A stretch of 64,000 nucleotides of DNA, taken from Paenibacillus thiaminolyticus (GTDB lineage: Bacteria > Bacillota > Bacilli > Paenibacillales > Paenibacillaceae). Positions 1-8,302 of this stretch are shown here, one piece after another. The stretch lies in assembly GCF_007066085.1 (NCBI RefSeq), contig NZ_CP041405.1, forward strand, positions 4,977,001 to 5,041,000, read 5' to 3'. The notes below the pieces were generated by a model that was not told the origin of the DNA, made no database searches, and saw only the letters and a list, made by a program, of their open reading frames with translations. The translations under genes were made by a program, and so were the position numbers. How positions within the stretch are numbered: the first letter of the stretch is position 1; every line of letters begins with the position of its first letter.

Positions 1-816
1 ATCTCGACCTTCATGGTTAATACGCTGCTGCTGACATCGGACGTCGTCATGAATCATAAAGAAAAGAAGGAGCGGGTGAAGGAGTTCATCAACCCGGATC
101 TGTGCGGGATAACCGAGGATCTCGTCTATACCGAGCCGTTCTATGATTGCCCGCGCAATGATGTGTTCCCGCCGCTGCTCCCGTTCGTTAAGGAATATTT
201 GTGGGAGGATGAAGCGCTGCTCCTGGAGACGGCGAAGCTGAAGTTCGAATTCATGAGCAATGCCCAGTCGCTGATTCACGGCGATCTGCATACGGGCTCC
301 ATCTTCGTGAAGCCGGACTCGACCAAGGTGATCGACCCGGAATTCGCCTTCTACGGACCGGCCGGCTACGACGTGGGCAATGTCGTCGCGAACCTGATCT
401 TCGCCTATGTCCATGCGGACAGCGTCATGGAGGACGGCGCGGAGAAGGAACGGCAAAGGGACTGGCTCCTGTCGGCGATACAAGATATGATTGATTTATT
501 CAAAGCGAAATTTGTGGCGGCGTGGAAGGTATCCGCGACGGAGCCATGTGCTTCCTACAAAGGCTTCGATCAGTATTATCTGGAGACGATTTTGCGGGAT
601 GCGGCAGGGGTCGCCGGACTGGAGCTGTGCCGGCGGACGCTCGGTCTCGCGCATGTCAAGGACATTACGTCGATTGCGGACGCGAACGCGCGCGCACGGG
701 CGGAGAAGATGTGCATCGTCATGGGCAAGCGGTTCATTATGGAGCGCCATCTGATGAAGAACGGGGCGGACTTCATGAAGGTCATTACGGCCGCTGGCGA
801 AGTGTACAGCAGATAA
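1..816 (+). CDS. mtnK: S-methyl-5-thioribose kinase, 5'-truncated by window
   Basis: C-terminal part of 5-methylthioribose kinase, which phosphorylates methylthioribose at C1 with ATP in recycling of methylthioadenosine. The frame is open from base 1, so the gene begins upstream; the first ATG in view (13) is internal. The aminoglycoside-phosphotransferase-like kinase fold shows in LIHGDLHTGSIF (catalytic HGDLH loop) and VIDPEFAFYGP (metal-binding DPE in place of DFG), followed by the GYDVGNVVANL helix typical of MtnK. mtnA follows 15 bases later with its own ribosome binding site, so the two form an operon. Family assignment is firm; the N-terminus is not visible. Confidence 0.93.
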   Translation: MSTFMVNTLLLTSDVVMNHKEKKERVKEFINPDLCGITEDLVYTEPFYDCPRNDVFPPLLPFVKEYLWEDEALLLETAKLKFEFMSNAQSLIHGDLHTGSIFVKPDSTKVIDPEFAFYGPAGYDVGNVVANLIFAYVHADSVMEDGAEKERQRDWLLSAIQDMIDLFKAKFVAAWKVSATEPCASYKGFDQYYLETILRDAAGVAGLELCRRTLGLAHVKDITSIADANARARAEKMCIVMGKRFIMERHLMKNGADFMKVITAAGEVYSR

Positions 817-831
817 GGAGGTCATGGGACG

Positions 832-1920
832 ATGGGAGACAACGGCGTGACAGCGACAATGATTCAATCGGTGACGTTGGATGATGCGAACGATACGCTG
901 GTCATTCTGGACCAGACGGTGCTGCCGAATGAGAAGGTATTTCTCAAGCTGAAGGAATTGAAGGATATTTGGGACGCGATCTACCATCTGAAGGTGCGCG
1001 GCGCGCCGGCGATCGGCATTGCGGCGGGATATGGCCTGTATCTGGGCGTCAAGGCTTCGGCGGCGGCGACGAAGGAAGATCTGGCGGAGGATTTCAAGCG
1101 TGTGAAGGACTATCTGGCTTCCTCCCGTCCGACGGCGGTCAACCTGTTCTGGGCGCTCGATCGGATGGAGGCGCGCTTCCAGCGGGAGCAGAGCGGAAGC
1201 ACCGCCGAGATCAAGGAAGCGCTGCGGGAGGAGGCCGAATCGATCCGGGCCGAAGACGAGCAAGTCTGCGAGCAGATCGGCCGCCATGCCTTGTCGCTGC
1301 TGGAGCCGGGCTGGGGCATCCTGACGCACTGCAACGCGGGGGCGATTGCGACGGCCAAATACGGCACGGCGCTGGCGCCCGTCTATTTGGGCGAGGAACA
1401 GGGATACGGCTTCAAGGTGTATGCCGATGAGACGAGGCCGCTGCTGCAAGGCGCGCGGTTGACGGCATGGGAGCTGCAGGAGGCGGGCATCGATGTCACG
1501 CTTATCTGCGACAACATGTCCTCCATCGTCATGAAGGAAGGCAAGATTCAAGCCGTCCTGGTCGGCTGCGACCGCGTGGCCGCCAACGGGGACACCGCCA
1601 ATAAGATCGGCACGTCGGCTGTGGCGATTCTGGCGAAGCATTACGGCATTCCGTTCTATGTGTGCGCGCCGTTGTCCACGGTCGATCTGCAGTGCGCGAC
1701 AGGCGACGACATTCATATCGAGTTGCGTCCGGATGAAGAGATTACGAGCAAGTGGTATGAAAAGCCGATGGCGCCGGCAGGAGTCAACGTCTATAACCCG
1801 TGCTTCGATGTGACGGATCACGAGCATATTACGGCGATCATTACGCAGCACGGCATTGCTTATCCGCCGTTCGCCGACAGTCTGCCCGCCATGTTCGCGA
1901 AGCAAGCATCGGGCAACTAA
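832..1920 (+). CDS. mtnA: S-methyl-5-thioribose-1-phosphate isomerase
   Basis: Converts methylthioribose-1-phosphate to methylthioribulose-1-phosphate, the step after MtnK. The 362 residues match the family length. Visible family motifs are [11 protein letters not shown] (about 56-66), HCNAGAIAT with the proposed catalytic Cys167, CDNMSS, and [17 protein letters not shown] with catalytic Asp247. The start ATG has AAGGAGG 11 bases upstream. It ends the mtnKA operon; mtnW/X/B/D genes of the classical methionine salvage route are not in view. Its product is a ketose-1-phosphate, a possible substrate for the class II aldolase encoded 1.5 kb downstream (inference). eIF2B-like relatives (ribose-1,5-bisphosphate isomerase) are the alternative, but the mtnK neighbour favours MtnA. 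Confidence 0.95.
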   Translation: MGDNGVTATMIQSVTLDDANDTLVILDQTVLPNEKVFLKLKELKDIWDAIYHLKVRGAPAIGIAAGYGLYLGVKASAAATKEDLAEDFKRVKDYLASSRPTAVNLFWALDRMEARFQREQSGSTAEIKEALREEAESIRAEDEQVCEQIGRHALSLLEPGWGILTHCNAGAIATAKYGTALAPVYLGEEQGYGFKVYADETRPLLQGARLTAWELQEAGIDVTLICDNMSSIVMKEGKIQAVLVGCDRVAANGDTANKIGTSAVAILAKHYGIPFYVCAPLSTVDLQCATGDDIHIELRPDEEITSKWYEKPMAPAGVNVYNPCFDVTDHEHITAIITQHGIAYPPFADSLPAMFAKQASGN

Positions 1921-2013
1921 AACGGAAACGCTCGCTTAGAGACTGTACAGATCGAAAAACGGAAGCGGGCAAAACGGTGGAAGATGGATGAAGCAGTGAA
2001 ATGTTGCGTGGAT

Positions 2014-2187
2014 GCAGCAATTTCTGCTCTTTAAGACGCTATTTGATGAAATTCCTGCAAAAGTACATTATGTTCATTCGATTTTTGTCTTTTATTGATT
2101 GGATGGTCATAAATTGATGCCGTTTTGCAGGATTCCCAGTCACGGAGTACACGTTATAAAGGAAAGGTGTATTTTTGCAGTTTTTCC
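2014..2187. repeat. Intergenic degenerate repeat copies (GCAGCAATT / CCTGCAAAA family)
   Basis: The gap between mtnA and the DeoR gene has no convincing gene but contains GCAGCAATT (2014), ATTCCTGCAAAAGTACA (2051), its near inverse TTTTGCAGGATTCC (2123) and TATTTTTGCAGTTTTTCC (2170). The same words recur in a larger array at 30.69-31.1 kb, which suggests a dispersed non-coding repeat family. Short open frames here are not supported by ribosome binding sites or protein-like sequence. Confidence 0.45.
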
Positions 2188-2209
2188 GCGAGTCGAGCTT
2201 TGAGAATGA

Positions 2210-2262
2210 GGGGGCTGTCTCACTGTAGTGAAATACTACTTGTGCGACGACCCCCTTCTTTT
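2210..2262. terminator. Hairpin between convergent mtnA and DeoR gene
   Basis: GGGGG (2210) pairs with CCCCC (2251), enclosing an inner GTAGT-gaaat-ACTAC hairpin, followed by a T-rich TTCTTTT. The position between two convergent genes suits a terminator. The left arm GGGGGCTGTCTCA also resembles the ends of some insertion sequences, so a decayed element end is the alternative. Confidence 0.4.
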
Positions 2263-2319
2263 CGTTGTTTGTCTGCGTTGGATTCTGTTGGACTCAACGG
2301 CATCGCCGCCTGAGCTGCC

Positions 2320-3081
2320 TCAGACACATTCATGCAGCGAGATATTGCGCGAATCGAGGAACTCGTGCCAATCCTCTCCCAGCTGCTTGTCGGTGACGAG
2401 CGTATGGATGCGATCAAGCGGACAAATGCTGGCGAAGGAGGTGCGGTCGAACTTCGTGAAGTCCGCGACGAGATAGACCTTGTTCGCGCGCTCGACCGCG
2501 AGCCGGCGCACCTCTGCCTGCTGCTCGTTCGAATCGGTGATGCCGTGCTGCATGCTGACGGAGCGGCATGAGATGAAGGCCAGATCGAAGAAGTAGCTGT
2601 TCATATTCAGCTCGGCGTTCCGTCCGAGCGCGGACATGGAGCTGGAAGAGATGCCTCCGCCGATCATGACGAGATGGACGTTACTGTTATCGATTAAGGC
2701 GTTGGCGATTTTGAGCGAGTTGGTGACGACTGTAATGCGCTTATTCTCCAACTGCTGCGCAATATAGAGCGACGTCGTCGACGCATCCAAAAAGATGGAG
2801 TCGCCATTGGCGATGAATTCGGCGCACCGCTCGGCCATGCGCTTTTTGCCGTCGACGTGGATATGCTCCCGCAGGTTGACGTTCACGTCATTCTGCACCC
2901 CGTCCGGAACATAAGCTCCCCCGTATGTGCGTATTAGAACGCCCTCGTCCTCCAACTGCTTCAAGTCGCGGCGGATCGTTTCTTCCGTCACGTTGAACAG
3001 GGAGGTGAGCGCGGCGACGGTTACGCTCTTCTGCTCCATAATGATTTCTTTGATCTTGGCTTTTCTGGCTACTGGTAACAT
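2320..3081 (-). CDS. DeoR/GlpR-family transcriptional regulator
   Basis: 253 residues, the normal DeoR-family length. An N-terminal winged helix-turn-helix (about residues 5-60) contains SVTVAALTSLFNVTEETIRR followed by the wing sequence IRTYGGAYV; the rest is the DeoRC sugar-phosphate sensor fold with ANGDSIFLDASTT and ITVVTNSLKIANAL. These regulators usually repress a sugar-phosphate operon until a phosphorylated sugar binds. The gene diverges from the microcompartment operon across a 338-base gap and is most likely its regulator; the effector could be the ketose-1-phosphate used by the aldolase (inference). ATG at 3081 has TAGGAG upstream. Family assignment is firm, the target is inferred from divergent layout. 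Confidence 0.9.
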   Translation of the reverse strand: MLPVARKAKIKEIIMEQKSVTVAALTSLFNVTEETIRRDLKQLEDEGVLIRTYGGAYVPDGVQNDVNVNLREHIHVDGKKRMAERCAEFIANGDSIFLDASTTSLYIAQQLENKRITVVTNSLKIANALIDNSNVHLVMIGGGISSSSMSALGRNAELNMNSYFFDLAFISCRSVSMQHGITDSNEQQAEVRRLAVERANKVYLVADFTKFDRTSFASICPLDRIHTLVTDKQLGEDWHEFLDSRNISLHECV

Positions 3082-3106
3082 GTATCTATTCGCTCCTAAA
3101 AACAGA

Positions 3107-3299
3107 CATTTTATTGTTTTTCATTAAGTATAACATACTTTTCTTCTGATAAAAGTACTGTGTTTTATGGGTTGGTTGTCGTTTGTATTCCGATAAAGGC
3201 CTGATTCCATCTAAATATAGAATGAAAAGAAGAATGATGATGAATTTTGCACACGGAAAACAAACATAAAACAATAAGAGTCAAAATGAAACATTGACA
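3107..3299. promoter_or_regulatory. Divergent control region of DeoR gene and BMC operon
   Basis: The AT-rich gap between the two divergent genes carries TTATTGTTT (3111-3119) near the DeoR start and its exact inverse complement AAACAATAA (3269-3277) on the operon side. A TTGACA box lies at 3294-3299, without an obvious -10 at ideal spacing. The mirrored words are candidate DeoR operators, possibly looped. Protein binding is inference. Confidence 0.4.
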
Positions 3300-3419
3300 A
3301 ACAACGTATGAAGTAGGAAAATGAATGACATAAAGTACGTGTTCAAAAGCGGACTTTTTGAACAACCTCATAAGGGTATGTGCATATGTGCATTCAGGGA
3401 ATTTACAGGAGGTGACATC

Positions 3420-4241
3420 GTGCTAACCCAAGCAACACCCTACTATTCTGATTTTGAAGCGAAGAAAATGATCTGTGAAATCGGCAGAAGAATGTACCTC
3501 AAAAACTTCGTGGCTGCCAACGACGGGAACATTACGATAAAAACCGGTCCCAACGCGATCTGGGCCACGCCGACAGGAGTCAGCAAAGGCTTCATGACCC
3601 CGGACATGCTCGTCAAGCTGGATTTGGACGGGAAGGTGCTGGCCGGCAACCGGAAGCCGTCTTCCGAGATTAAGATGCATTTGCGGGTCTATGCGGAGAA
3701 TCCGGACGTGCGCGCGGTTACGCATGCGCATCCGCCGGTGGCGACCTCGTTCGCGATTGCCGGCATCGATCTCGATCAGGCCGTATCTCCGGAGGCGGTC
3801 GTTATCCTGGGAACGGTCCCGGTCGCGCCCTATGCGACGCCGGGGACGCAGGAGGTGCCGGACTCGATTGCTCCGTTCTGCAAGGATTACAATGCGGTGC
3901 TGCTGGCCAATCACGGCGCGTTGACCTGGGGCAAGGACATCATTGAGGCCTATTATCGCCTGGAGTCGCTGGAGCATTACGCGCTGATGCTGATGTACTC
4001 CGGCAAAATCATCGAGCAAGCGAATGAATTGAATTGCAGCCAAGTGTCCGACCTCATCGAGATTCGCAAGAAGATGGGCATTCAGAGCGGAGGGACGCCA
4101 AGCTGCAAGCCGGAGGGGGCCGTGAAGCCGAGCCGCGGGGAAGCCCAGCCCATGAGAGAAGCGGACAAGGAAGAAATCATCAGTCAGATTGTCGCCAGAG
4201 TGACGGACCAAGTGCTTCAGAAGCTTCAATTGAAGGGGTGA
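3420..4241 (+). CDS. Class II aldolase (fuculose-1-phosphate aldolase family) with C-terminal BMC-targeting helix
   Basis: Zinc-dependent class II aldolase that should split a ketose-1-phosphate into DHAP and an aldehyde. All hallmark residues are visible: Glu83 in SSEIKMH, zinc ligands His102 and His104 in THAHPPVATS, His165 in NHGALTWGKD. The 273-residue protein is longer than typical FucA (about 215) because of a linker and a C-terminal amphipathic helix, KEEIISQIVARVTDQVLQ, of the kind that packs enzymes into microcompartments. GTG at 3420 is chosen because AGGAGG lies 7 bases upstream; the frame is open farther 5' but lacks such a site. First gene of the BMC operon. Substrate unproved: fuculose/rhamnulose-1-P, methylthioribulose-1-P or 5-deoxyribulose-1-P are all family substrates; mtnKA nearby favours the last two. 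Confidence 0.88.
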   Translation: MLTQATPYYSDFEAKKMICEIGRRMYLKNFVAANDGNITIKTGPNAIWATPTGVSKGFMTPDMLVKLDLDGKVLAGNRKPSSEIKMHLRVYAENPDVRAVTHAHPPVATSFAIAGIDLDQAVSPEAVVILGTVPVAPYATPGTQEVPDSIAPFCKDYNAVLLANHGALTWGKDIIEAYYRLESLEHYALMLMYSGKIIEQANELNCSQVSDLIEIRKKMGIQSGGTPSCKPEGAVKPSRGEAQPMREADKEEIISQIVARVTDQVLQKLQLKG

Positions 4242-4246
4242 ACGAA

Positions 4247-5788
4247 GTGGGCATCCAGCTATCGGAATCGGATATCCAGAGCATTATTCAAGGCGTGTTG
4301 AAAAATATCGAGCAGAACTTGCCGGGCGGCCGGGCCGGACAGGCAGCAACCAAGCATGGGGCCATCAGGGATGCGGACGCCGGGCAGGCGCAGCCGGAAG
4401 CGGGGTCGACGAGCGCTTCGCCCGCAGAGAAGGGCGGCGAATGGGGCGTCTTCGCTGAGGCAGAGGCAGCCATTGATGCGGCTTCCGAGGCGCAGACGGC
4501 CTATATCCGGCAGTTCAATCTGCAGGATCGGGAGCGGTTCATCGCCGCCATCCGCCGCGCGACGCTTGAGCAGAAGGACGTGTTGGCGAGCATGACCTGG
4601 AAGGAGACGAAGCTCGGCCGCTATGAAGATAAAATCGCGAAGCTGGAGCTGACCGCAACCAAGACGCCCGGCACCGAAGACTTAATTGCGAAAGCGTTTA
4701 CGGGCGATGGCGGGCTGACGTTGGTGAAGGAAGGCCCGTTCGGCGTCATCGGCGCCGTGACGCCGGTGACGAACCCGGTCGAGACGGTGATCAACAACGC
4801 GATCGGGATGCTGGCGGCAGGGAATGCGGTCGTCTTCAATGTGCATCCGTCCTCCAAAGCCTGCTGCGCTTACGCGGTGCAAATGATGAACCGGGCGGTG
4901 CAAGAGGCGGGCGGGCCGGCGAATCTGGTCACGATGGTGAAGGAGCCGACCAAGGATACGCTGGACGCGATTGCGCAATCGCCGAAGGTGCAGCTGCTCG
5001 TCGGAACAGGCGGCCCCGGACTGGTGAGAGCGCTGCTGCGTTCGGGCAAGAAAGCGATCGGCGCCGGTGCGGGCAATCCTCCCGTCGTCGTGGATGATAC
5101 CGCTGACATCGAGCGGGCCGCCCAAGCCATTATCGCGGGCGCTTCCTTCGAGAACAACATTCTCTGCATTGCGGAGAAAGAGGTGTTCGTCGTGGACAAG
5201 GCGGCTGACGATCTGCTCTTCCACATGCTGAACCACGGCGCATACCGGCTGGACGACCGCGAACTCGAGCAGGTGATGAGCTTCGCGCTGGAAGTGAATG
5301 AGAGCGGGACGGCCAGCGGTTGCTCGCTCGATGCGAAGCGCGAATACCACACCGCGAAGGAGTGGATTGGGAAGGATGCGGCCCTGTTCTTGGATAAAAT
5401 CGGCGTCATTCCCGACAAGGAGGTCAAGCTGCTTATCTGTGAGGTTGATTTCGACCATCCGTTCGTGCAGCTGGAGCAGATGATGCCGATACTGCCAATC
5501 GTGCGCGTCAGCGATCTGGAGGAAGCGATTCGCCTGGCCGTCCTGGCGGAGCACGGCAACCGGCATACGGCATTGATGCATTCGACGAATGTGGCGAATC
5601 TCGCCGCCTTCGAGCGCGCGATCGGCACGACGATCTTCGTCAAGAACGCCTCGTCGCTCGCGGGCGTCGGTTCAGGCGGAGAAGGCTTCACGACGATGAC
5701 GATCGCCGGGCCGACGGGCGAAGGATTGACATCGGCCCGCACGTTCACGCGGAAGATGCGAAGCGTTCTTGCGGAGCGCGGAACCTGA
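4247..5788 (+). CDS. pduP: CoA-acylating aldehyde dehydrogenase (PduP/EutE type) with N-terminal encapsulation peptide
   Basis: Oxidises an aldehyde with NAD+ and CoA to an acyl-CoA inside the microcompartment. The chosen GTG at 4247 has AAGGGG upstream and gives 513 residues. The N-terminus, SESDIQSIIQGVLKNIEQNL, is a classic amphipathic BMC-targeting helix, followed by a Gly/Ala/Pro-rich linker (about 25-60). The dehydrogenase domain carries FGVIGAVTPVTNP, NAVVFNVHPSSK, VGTGGPGLV and the catalytic Cys307 in ENNILCIAEKEV, as in PduP and EutE. It follows the aldolase by 5 bases. It would convert the aldolase's aldehyde product, with PduL downstream recycling CoA. The exact aldehyde (lactaldehyde, acetaldehyde, methylthioacetaldehyde) cannot be read from the sequence. 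Confidence 0.93.
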   Translation: MGIQLSESDIQSIIQGVLKNIEQNLPGGRAGQAATKHGAIRDADAGQAQPEAGSTSASPAEKGGEWGVFAEAEAAIDAASEAQTAYIRQFNLQDRERFIAAIRRATLEQKDVLASMTWKETKLGRYEDKIAKLELTATKTPGTEDLIAKAFTGDGGLTLVKEGPFGVIGAVTPVTNPVETVINNAIGMLAAGNAVVFNVHPSSKACCAYAVQMMNRAVQEAGGPANLVTMVKEPTKDTLDAIAQSPKVQLLVGTGGPGLVRALLRSGKKAIGAGAGNPPVVVDDTADIERAAQAIIAGASFENNILCIAEKEVFVVDKAADDLLFHMLNHGAYRLDDRELEQVMSFALEVNESGTASGCSLDAKREYHTAKEWIGKDAALFLDKIGVIPDKEVKLLICEVDFDHPFVQLEQMMPILPIVRVSDLEEAIRLAVLAEHGNRHTALMHSTNVANLAAFERAIGTTIFVKNASSLAGVGSGGEGFTTMTIAGPTGEGLTSARTFTRKMRSVLAERGT

Positions 5789-5833
5789 TCACCTGATTTC
5801 GGGAACAATCCCGGGCAAGAGAGGTAGATGACG

Positions 5834-6160
5834 ATGGCAGAGGGCAAAGCATTGGGGTTCGTGGAGGTTCAAGGCTACAGCGTAGCCCTGGCGGTGATGG
5901 ACAAAGCCTGTAAGACGGCTGACGTGCATATTCTAGGTATTGACGCGAACAACCCGCCGGAGAACATGCAGACGTCGATCCCGCTAATGATCCAGGTGAA
6001 GTTCAGCGGGACGGTCAGTCATGTGCAGACGGCGCTCGAAGCGGCACGGGAAGAGGCCTTGACGTATTTGCGCGAGGATCAAGTGATTACGAAGTGCATT
6101 ACGTCAGGCAGCCCCGGCATCGCCTCCTTGCTGTCGAAGGGCAAAGTAGCGGTGAGATAG
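5834..6160 (+). CDS. BMC-H shell protein, divergent
   Basis: Single BMC-domain protein of 108 residues forming hexameric shell tiles. ALGFVEVQGYSVALAVMDKA aligns with the conserved ALGxIETxGxxxAIEAADA start of the fold, and GTVSHVQTALEAAREEA with the [13 protein letters not shown] helix. It departs from the canonical shell proteins downstream: the strand has MIQVKFSG where others have VxVxGDV, and it has an extra C-terminal stretch with GSPGIASLLSKGKV. ATG 5834 is preferred over 5828 because GAGAGG lies 9 bases upstream. First of five consecutive BMC-H genes; it may form a specialised facet or pore tile. Confidence 0.85.
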   Translation: MAEGKALGFVEVQGYSVALAVMDKACKTADVHILGIDANNPPENMQTSIPLMIQVKFSGTVSHVQTALEAAREEALTYLREDQVITKCITSGSPGIASLLSKGKVAVR

Positions 6161-6236
6161 ACAGGAAGCCGGCGTCCATGTCCGGTTATGGGCAGGAACA
6201 GGCTCGGGCTTCCCGGCAGGAAGGGGAGGGGGCGGC

Positions 6237-6542
6237 ATGAAGCGTGAAGGGAAGCAATCTCTTGGCATGATAGAAACGATAGGCATCACTCCGGCTATCC
6301 GCGCGGCGGATATGATGGTGAAATGCGCCTACATTACCGTAGTAAGCATTGAAAAGTCAGGAGCGGGCATCGTGACGGTGCTCATTCAAGGCAAGCTGGA
6401 TTCCGTTCAGGCCGCACTCGAGATCGGCGCGCTTGAAGCGCAAAATACGGGGGAGCTTGTCGCCGTCCATGTCATCAACAATCCGGATGACGGGCTCGCC
6501 GGGCTGCTGCCGTGCAATGGAACGGAGGGAACCCGAGAATGA
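6237..6542 (+). CDS. BMC-H shell protein
   Basis: A 101-residue BMC-domain protein: LGMIETIGITPAIRAADMMV, then GAGIVTVLIQGKLDSVQAAL and [16 protein letters not shown], all standard elements of hexameric shell subunits (helix A, central pore region, beta strands). A purine-rich AAGGGGAGGGGGCGGC precedes the ATG. Its stop overlaps the start of the next gene as ATGA, so the two are translationally coupled. The pore-lining loop around KSGAG differs from the canonical KIGSG of the two small paralogues downstream, suggesting a different pore chemistry (inference). Confidence 0.88.
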   Translation: MKREGKQSLGMIETIGITPAIRAADMMVKCAYITVVSIEKSGAGIVTVLIQGKLDSVQAALEIGALEAQNTGELVAVHVINNPDDGLAGLLPCNGTEGTRE

Positions 6543-7024
6543 CGTATGATGCGATTGGCGTAATCGAGGCCCGCTATTTCGCGACGGCGCTGGAGATAAC
6601 CGACGCGATGAGCAAGGCGGCCCAGGTGGAATGGCTCGCCAGCGAGAAGGCCTTGGGCGGCAGGCTGGTGACGATCATCGTCGGCGGCGATGTCGCCAAC
6701 GTGAAGGCGGCGGTGGAAGCGGCCAAGGCGGTCTGCGCCGGCAAAGCGGCCAATCCGCTCGCCCATGCGGCGGTCATCTTGAAGCCTCATGCGGAGATCA
6801 TGAAGTTCGTTATGCCTGCGCAGGCGGGGGAAGAAGAGCGTGCCGGATCTGGGGCAGCGGCGGCGGCTGCGGCATGGGACGAAGCCAAGGCATCGGCAGC
6901 TGCGGTATTAGACGAAGGCAAGACATCGGCAGCTGCGGCTGAGAAGAACAAGATGAAGGAGGAACAAGGAGATGAACCAAGCATTGGCGATTGTGGAGAC
7001 AAGAGGCTTGACGGCGGCGATTGA
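6539..7024 (+). CDS. BMC-H shell protein with Ala-rich C-terminal tail
   Basis: Residues 1-95 are a BMC domain ([57 protein letters not shown]). It continues into an alanine/acidic/lysine tail of about 65 residues, unusual for BMC-H. Part of the tail comes from a 33-bp tandem duplication (6878-6910 and 6911-6943) encoding the unit [11 protein letters not shown] twice in variant form. The frame runs 53 bases into the next shell gene, so the last ~17 residues (ending RLDGGD) are read from that gene's start in another frame; either a real overlap or a lost stop after the tail. ATG at 6539 overlaps the preceding stop. The tail could be a lumen- or cytosol-facing extension. Confidence 0.82.
   Translation: MTYDAIGVIEARYFATALEITDAMSKAAQVEWLASEKALGGRLVTIIVGGDVANVKAAVEAAKAVCAGKAANPLAHAAVILKPHAEIMKFVMPAQAGEEERAGSGAAAAAAAWDEAKASAAAVLDEGKTSAAAAEKNKMKEEQGDEPSIGDCGDKRLDGGD
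6878..6943 (+). repeat. 33-bp tandem duplication inside shell-protein tail
   Basis: Two adjacent 33-base units, both beginning GACGAAG and containing CATCGGCAGCTGCGG, differ at a few positions only. They keep the reading frame and lengthen the Ala-rich tail by 11 residues. Copy number may vary between strains. Confidence 0.75.
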
Positions 7025-7247
7025 AGCGGCGGATGCGATGCTGAAGGCGGCGAATGTGGAGATTGCGGGCACGGAGAAAATCGGCTCCGGACTTGTCTCG
7101 GTTATGGTTCAAGGCGATGTCGGCGCGGTCAAGGCCGCTGCGGAGGTTGGAGCCGAGGCGGCGCAGCGCGTGGGCGAATTGGTCGCTGTTCATGTCATTC
7201 CGCGTCCGCATGGCGATGTGGCTAAGCTGATTGCCGCAGGGAAATAA
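6972..7247 (+). CDS. Canonical BMC-H shell protein (major hexamer), copy 1
   Basis: A 91-residue canonical shell protein of the PduA/EutM class: [60 protein letters not shown]. The pore motif KIGSG is the standard one for small polar metabolites. A good AAGGAGGAACAAGGAG precedes the ATG, inside the tail of the preceding gene. It is nearly identical to the next gene, so the pair arose by recent tandem duplication. Probably the bulk component of the shell facets. Confidence 0.95.
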   Translation: MNQALAIVETRGLTAAIEAADAMLKAANVEIAGTEKIGSGLVSVMVQGDVGAVKAAAEVGAEAAQRVGELVAVHVIPRPHGDVAKLIAAGK

Positions 7248-7309
7248 GCCGGGCAAGCAGGAGCGGCGTCATAGAACTTCATTTTCATATCCACAAGGAG
7301 GCTATCCAA

Positions 7310-7585
7310 ATGAACGAATCATTAGGAATTATCGAGACGAGAGGCTTGACGGCGGCGATCGAGGCGGCGGATGCGATGCTGAAGGCGGCCAATGTGGAGA
7401 TTGTGGGCACGGAGAAAATCGGTTCCGGATTGGTGACGGTCATCGTTCGCGGCGATGTCGGCGCCGTGAAGGCTGCGACAGAGGTCGGGGCGGAAGCCGT
7501 GCAGCGGTTGGGCGAGCTGGTGGCGGCGCATGTGATTCCTCGTCCGCACAGCGATGTGCTCAAAATTCTCCCATCCCTGAAATAA
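7310..7585 (+). CDS. Canonical BMC-H shell protein (major hexamer), copy 2
   Basis: Also 91 residues, matching the preceding shell protein along its length ([59 protein letters not shown]). The differences are mainly conservative, with Q-to-R before GDVGAV and a different last dozen residues. CAAGGAGG precedes the ATG. Two near-identical BMC-H genes can co-assemble into facets or mixed hexamers; whether they have separate roles cannot be told here. Confidence 0.95.
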   Translation: MNESLGIIETRGLTAAIEAADAMLKAANVEIVGTEKIGSGLVTVIVRGDVGAVKAATEVGAEAVQRLGELVAAHVIPRPHSDVLKILPSLK

Positions 7586-7619
7586 GCGGGATAACCGATC
7601 CAGCATGGCGGTGATAAAT

Positions 7620-8285
7620 ATGACGGAACAGGTTAATAAGGAACTAACGGATTATATTACGCAATTGGTTATGGAAGAACTGGAACGCTGCGGCTTGGCT
7701 CCTGACCGGGAGCCGCTCCGCTTCGTGCCTGTCGGCGTCTCTGCTCGTCATGTGCATCTGTCGCAAGCGGATATGGAACTGCTGTTCGGCACGGGCAAGC
7801 CGCTGACCAAGTTCAAAGATATTTCTCAGCCTGGCCAATACGCGGCGAACGAGAAGGTCACGGTTATCGGCCCGAAGGGAACGATTGAGAACGTTCGTAT
7901 TCTCGGGCCGTTCCGCAAGCATACGCAGGTGGAGATTGCGGCCAGTGAAGCGCGCAAGCTGGGCGTTCAACCGCCCGTTCGCGAGTCGGGCCGGATCGAA
8001 GGCTCCCCGGGCGTACAGCTCGCCGGTCCGCACGGTGCCGTGACGCTGGTGCAAGGATGCATCATCGCCGAGCGTCATATTCATATGACGCCTGCCGATG
8101 CCCGCGCGTATGGCGTGCGGCATGGGCAGAAGGTGCAGGTGAAGGTGCCGGGCGGCAAAGGAGGCATTATGGACCACGTATCAATCAAGGTGCGGGAGGA
8201 TTACGCGCTGGAAATGCATATCGATACGGATGATTCCAATGCCTTCGGCATCAAGCAGGGAGACGCGTTAGAAATATTGCGGTGA
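7620..8285 (+). CDS. pduL: Phosphate acyltransferase PduL
   Basis: BMC-type phosphotransacylase that exchanges CoA on the acyl-CoA made by PduP for phosphate, regenerating CoA in the lumen. Two tandem PduL (PTAC) domains carry zinc-binding histidine motifs: VSARHVHLS near residue 45 and AERHIHMTPADA near 155. The first ~20 residues, KELTDYITQLVMEELERC, form an amphipathic targeting helix like those of the aldolase and PduP. ATG 7620 is preferred to ATG 7605 because GGCGGTGAT lies just upstream. Its stop overlaps the next open frame. The acyl-phosphate would feed an acetate-kinase-type enzyme, not present in the window. Confidence 0.93.
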   Translation: MTEQVNKELTDYITQLVMEELERCGLAPDREPLRFVPVGVSARHVHLSQADMELLFGTGKPLTKFKDISQPGQYAANEKVTVIGPKGTIENVRILGPFRKHTQVEIAASEARKLGVQPPVRESGRIEGSPGVQLAGPHGAVTLVQGCIIAERHIHMTPADARAYGVRHGQKVQVKVPGGKGGIMDHVSIKVREDYALEMHIDTDDSNAFGIKQGDALEILR

Positions 8286-8302
8286 AAGCGAGGCTTATGG
8301 CA

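Noticed and set aside
496..1905. 469-codon minus-strand frame opposite mtnA
   Set aside because: Arg-rich translation with no family features, no ribosome site, and fully overlaps the well-supported mtnK/mtnA; a codon-bias shadow.
2200..2262. Possible insertion-sequence end (GGGGGCTGTCTCA)
   Set aside because: No transposase, no matching opposite end and no target duplication seen; treated as a terminator hairpin.
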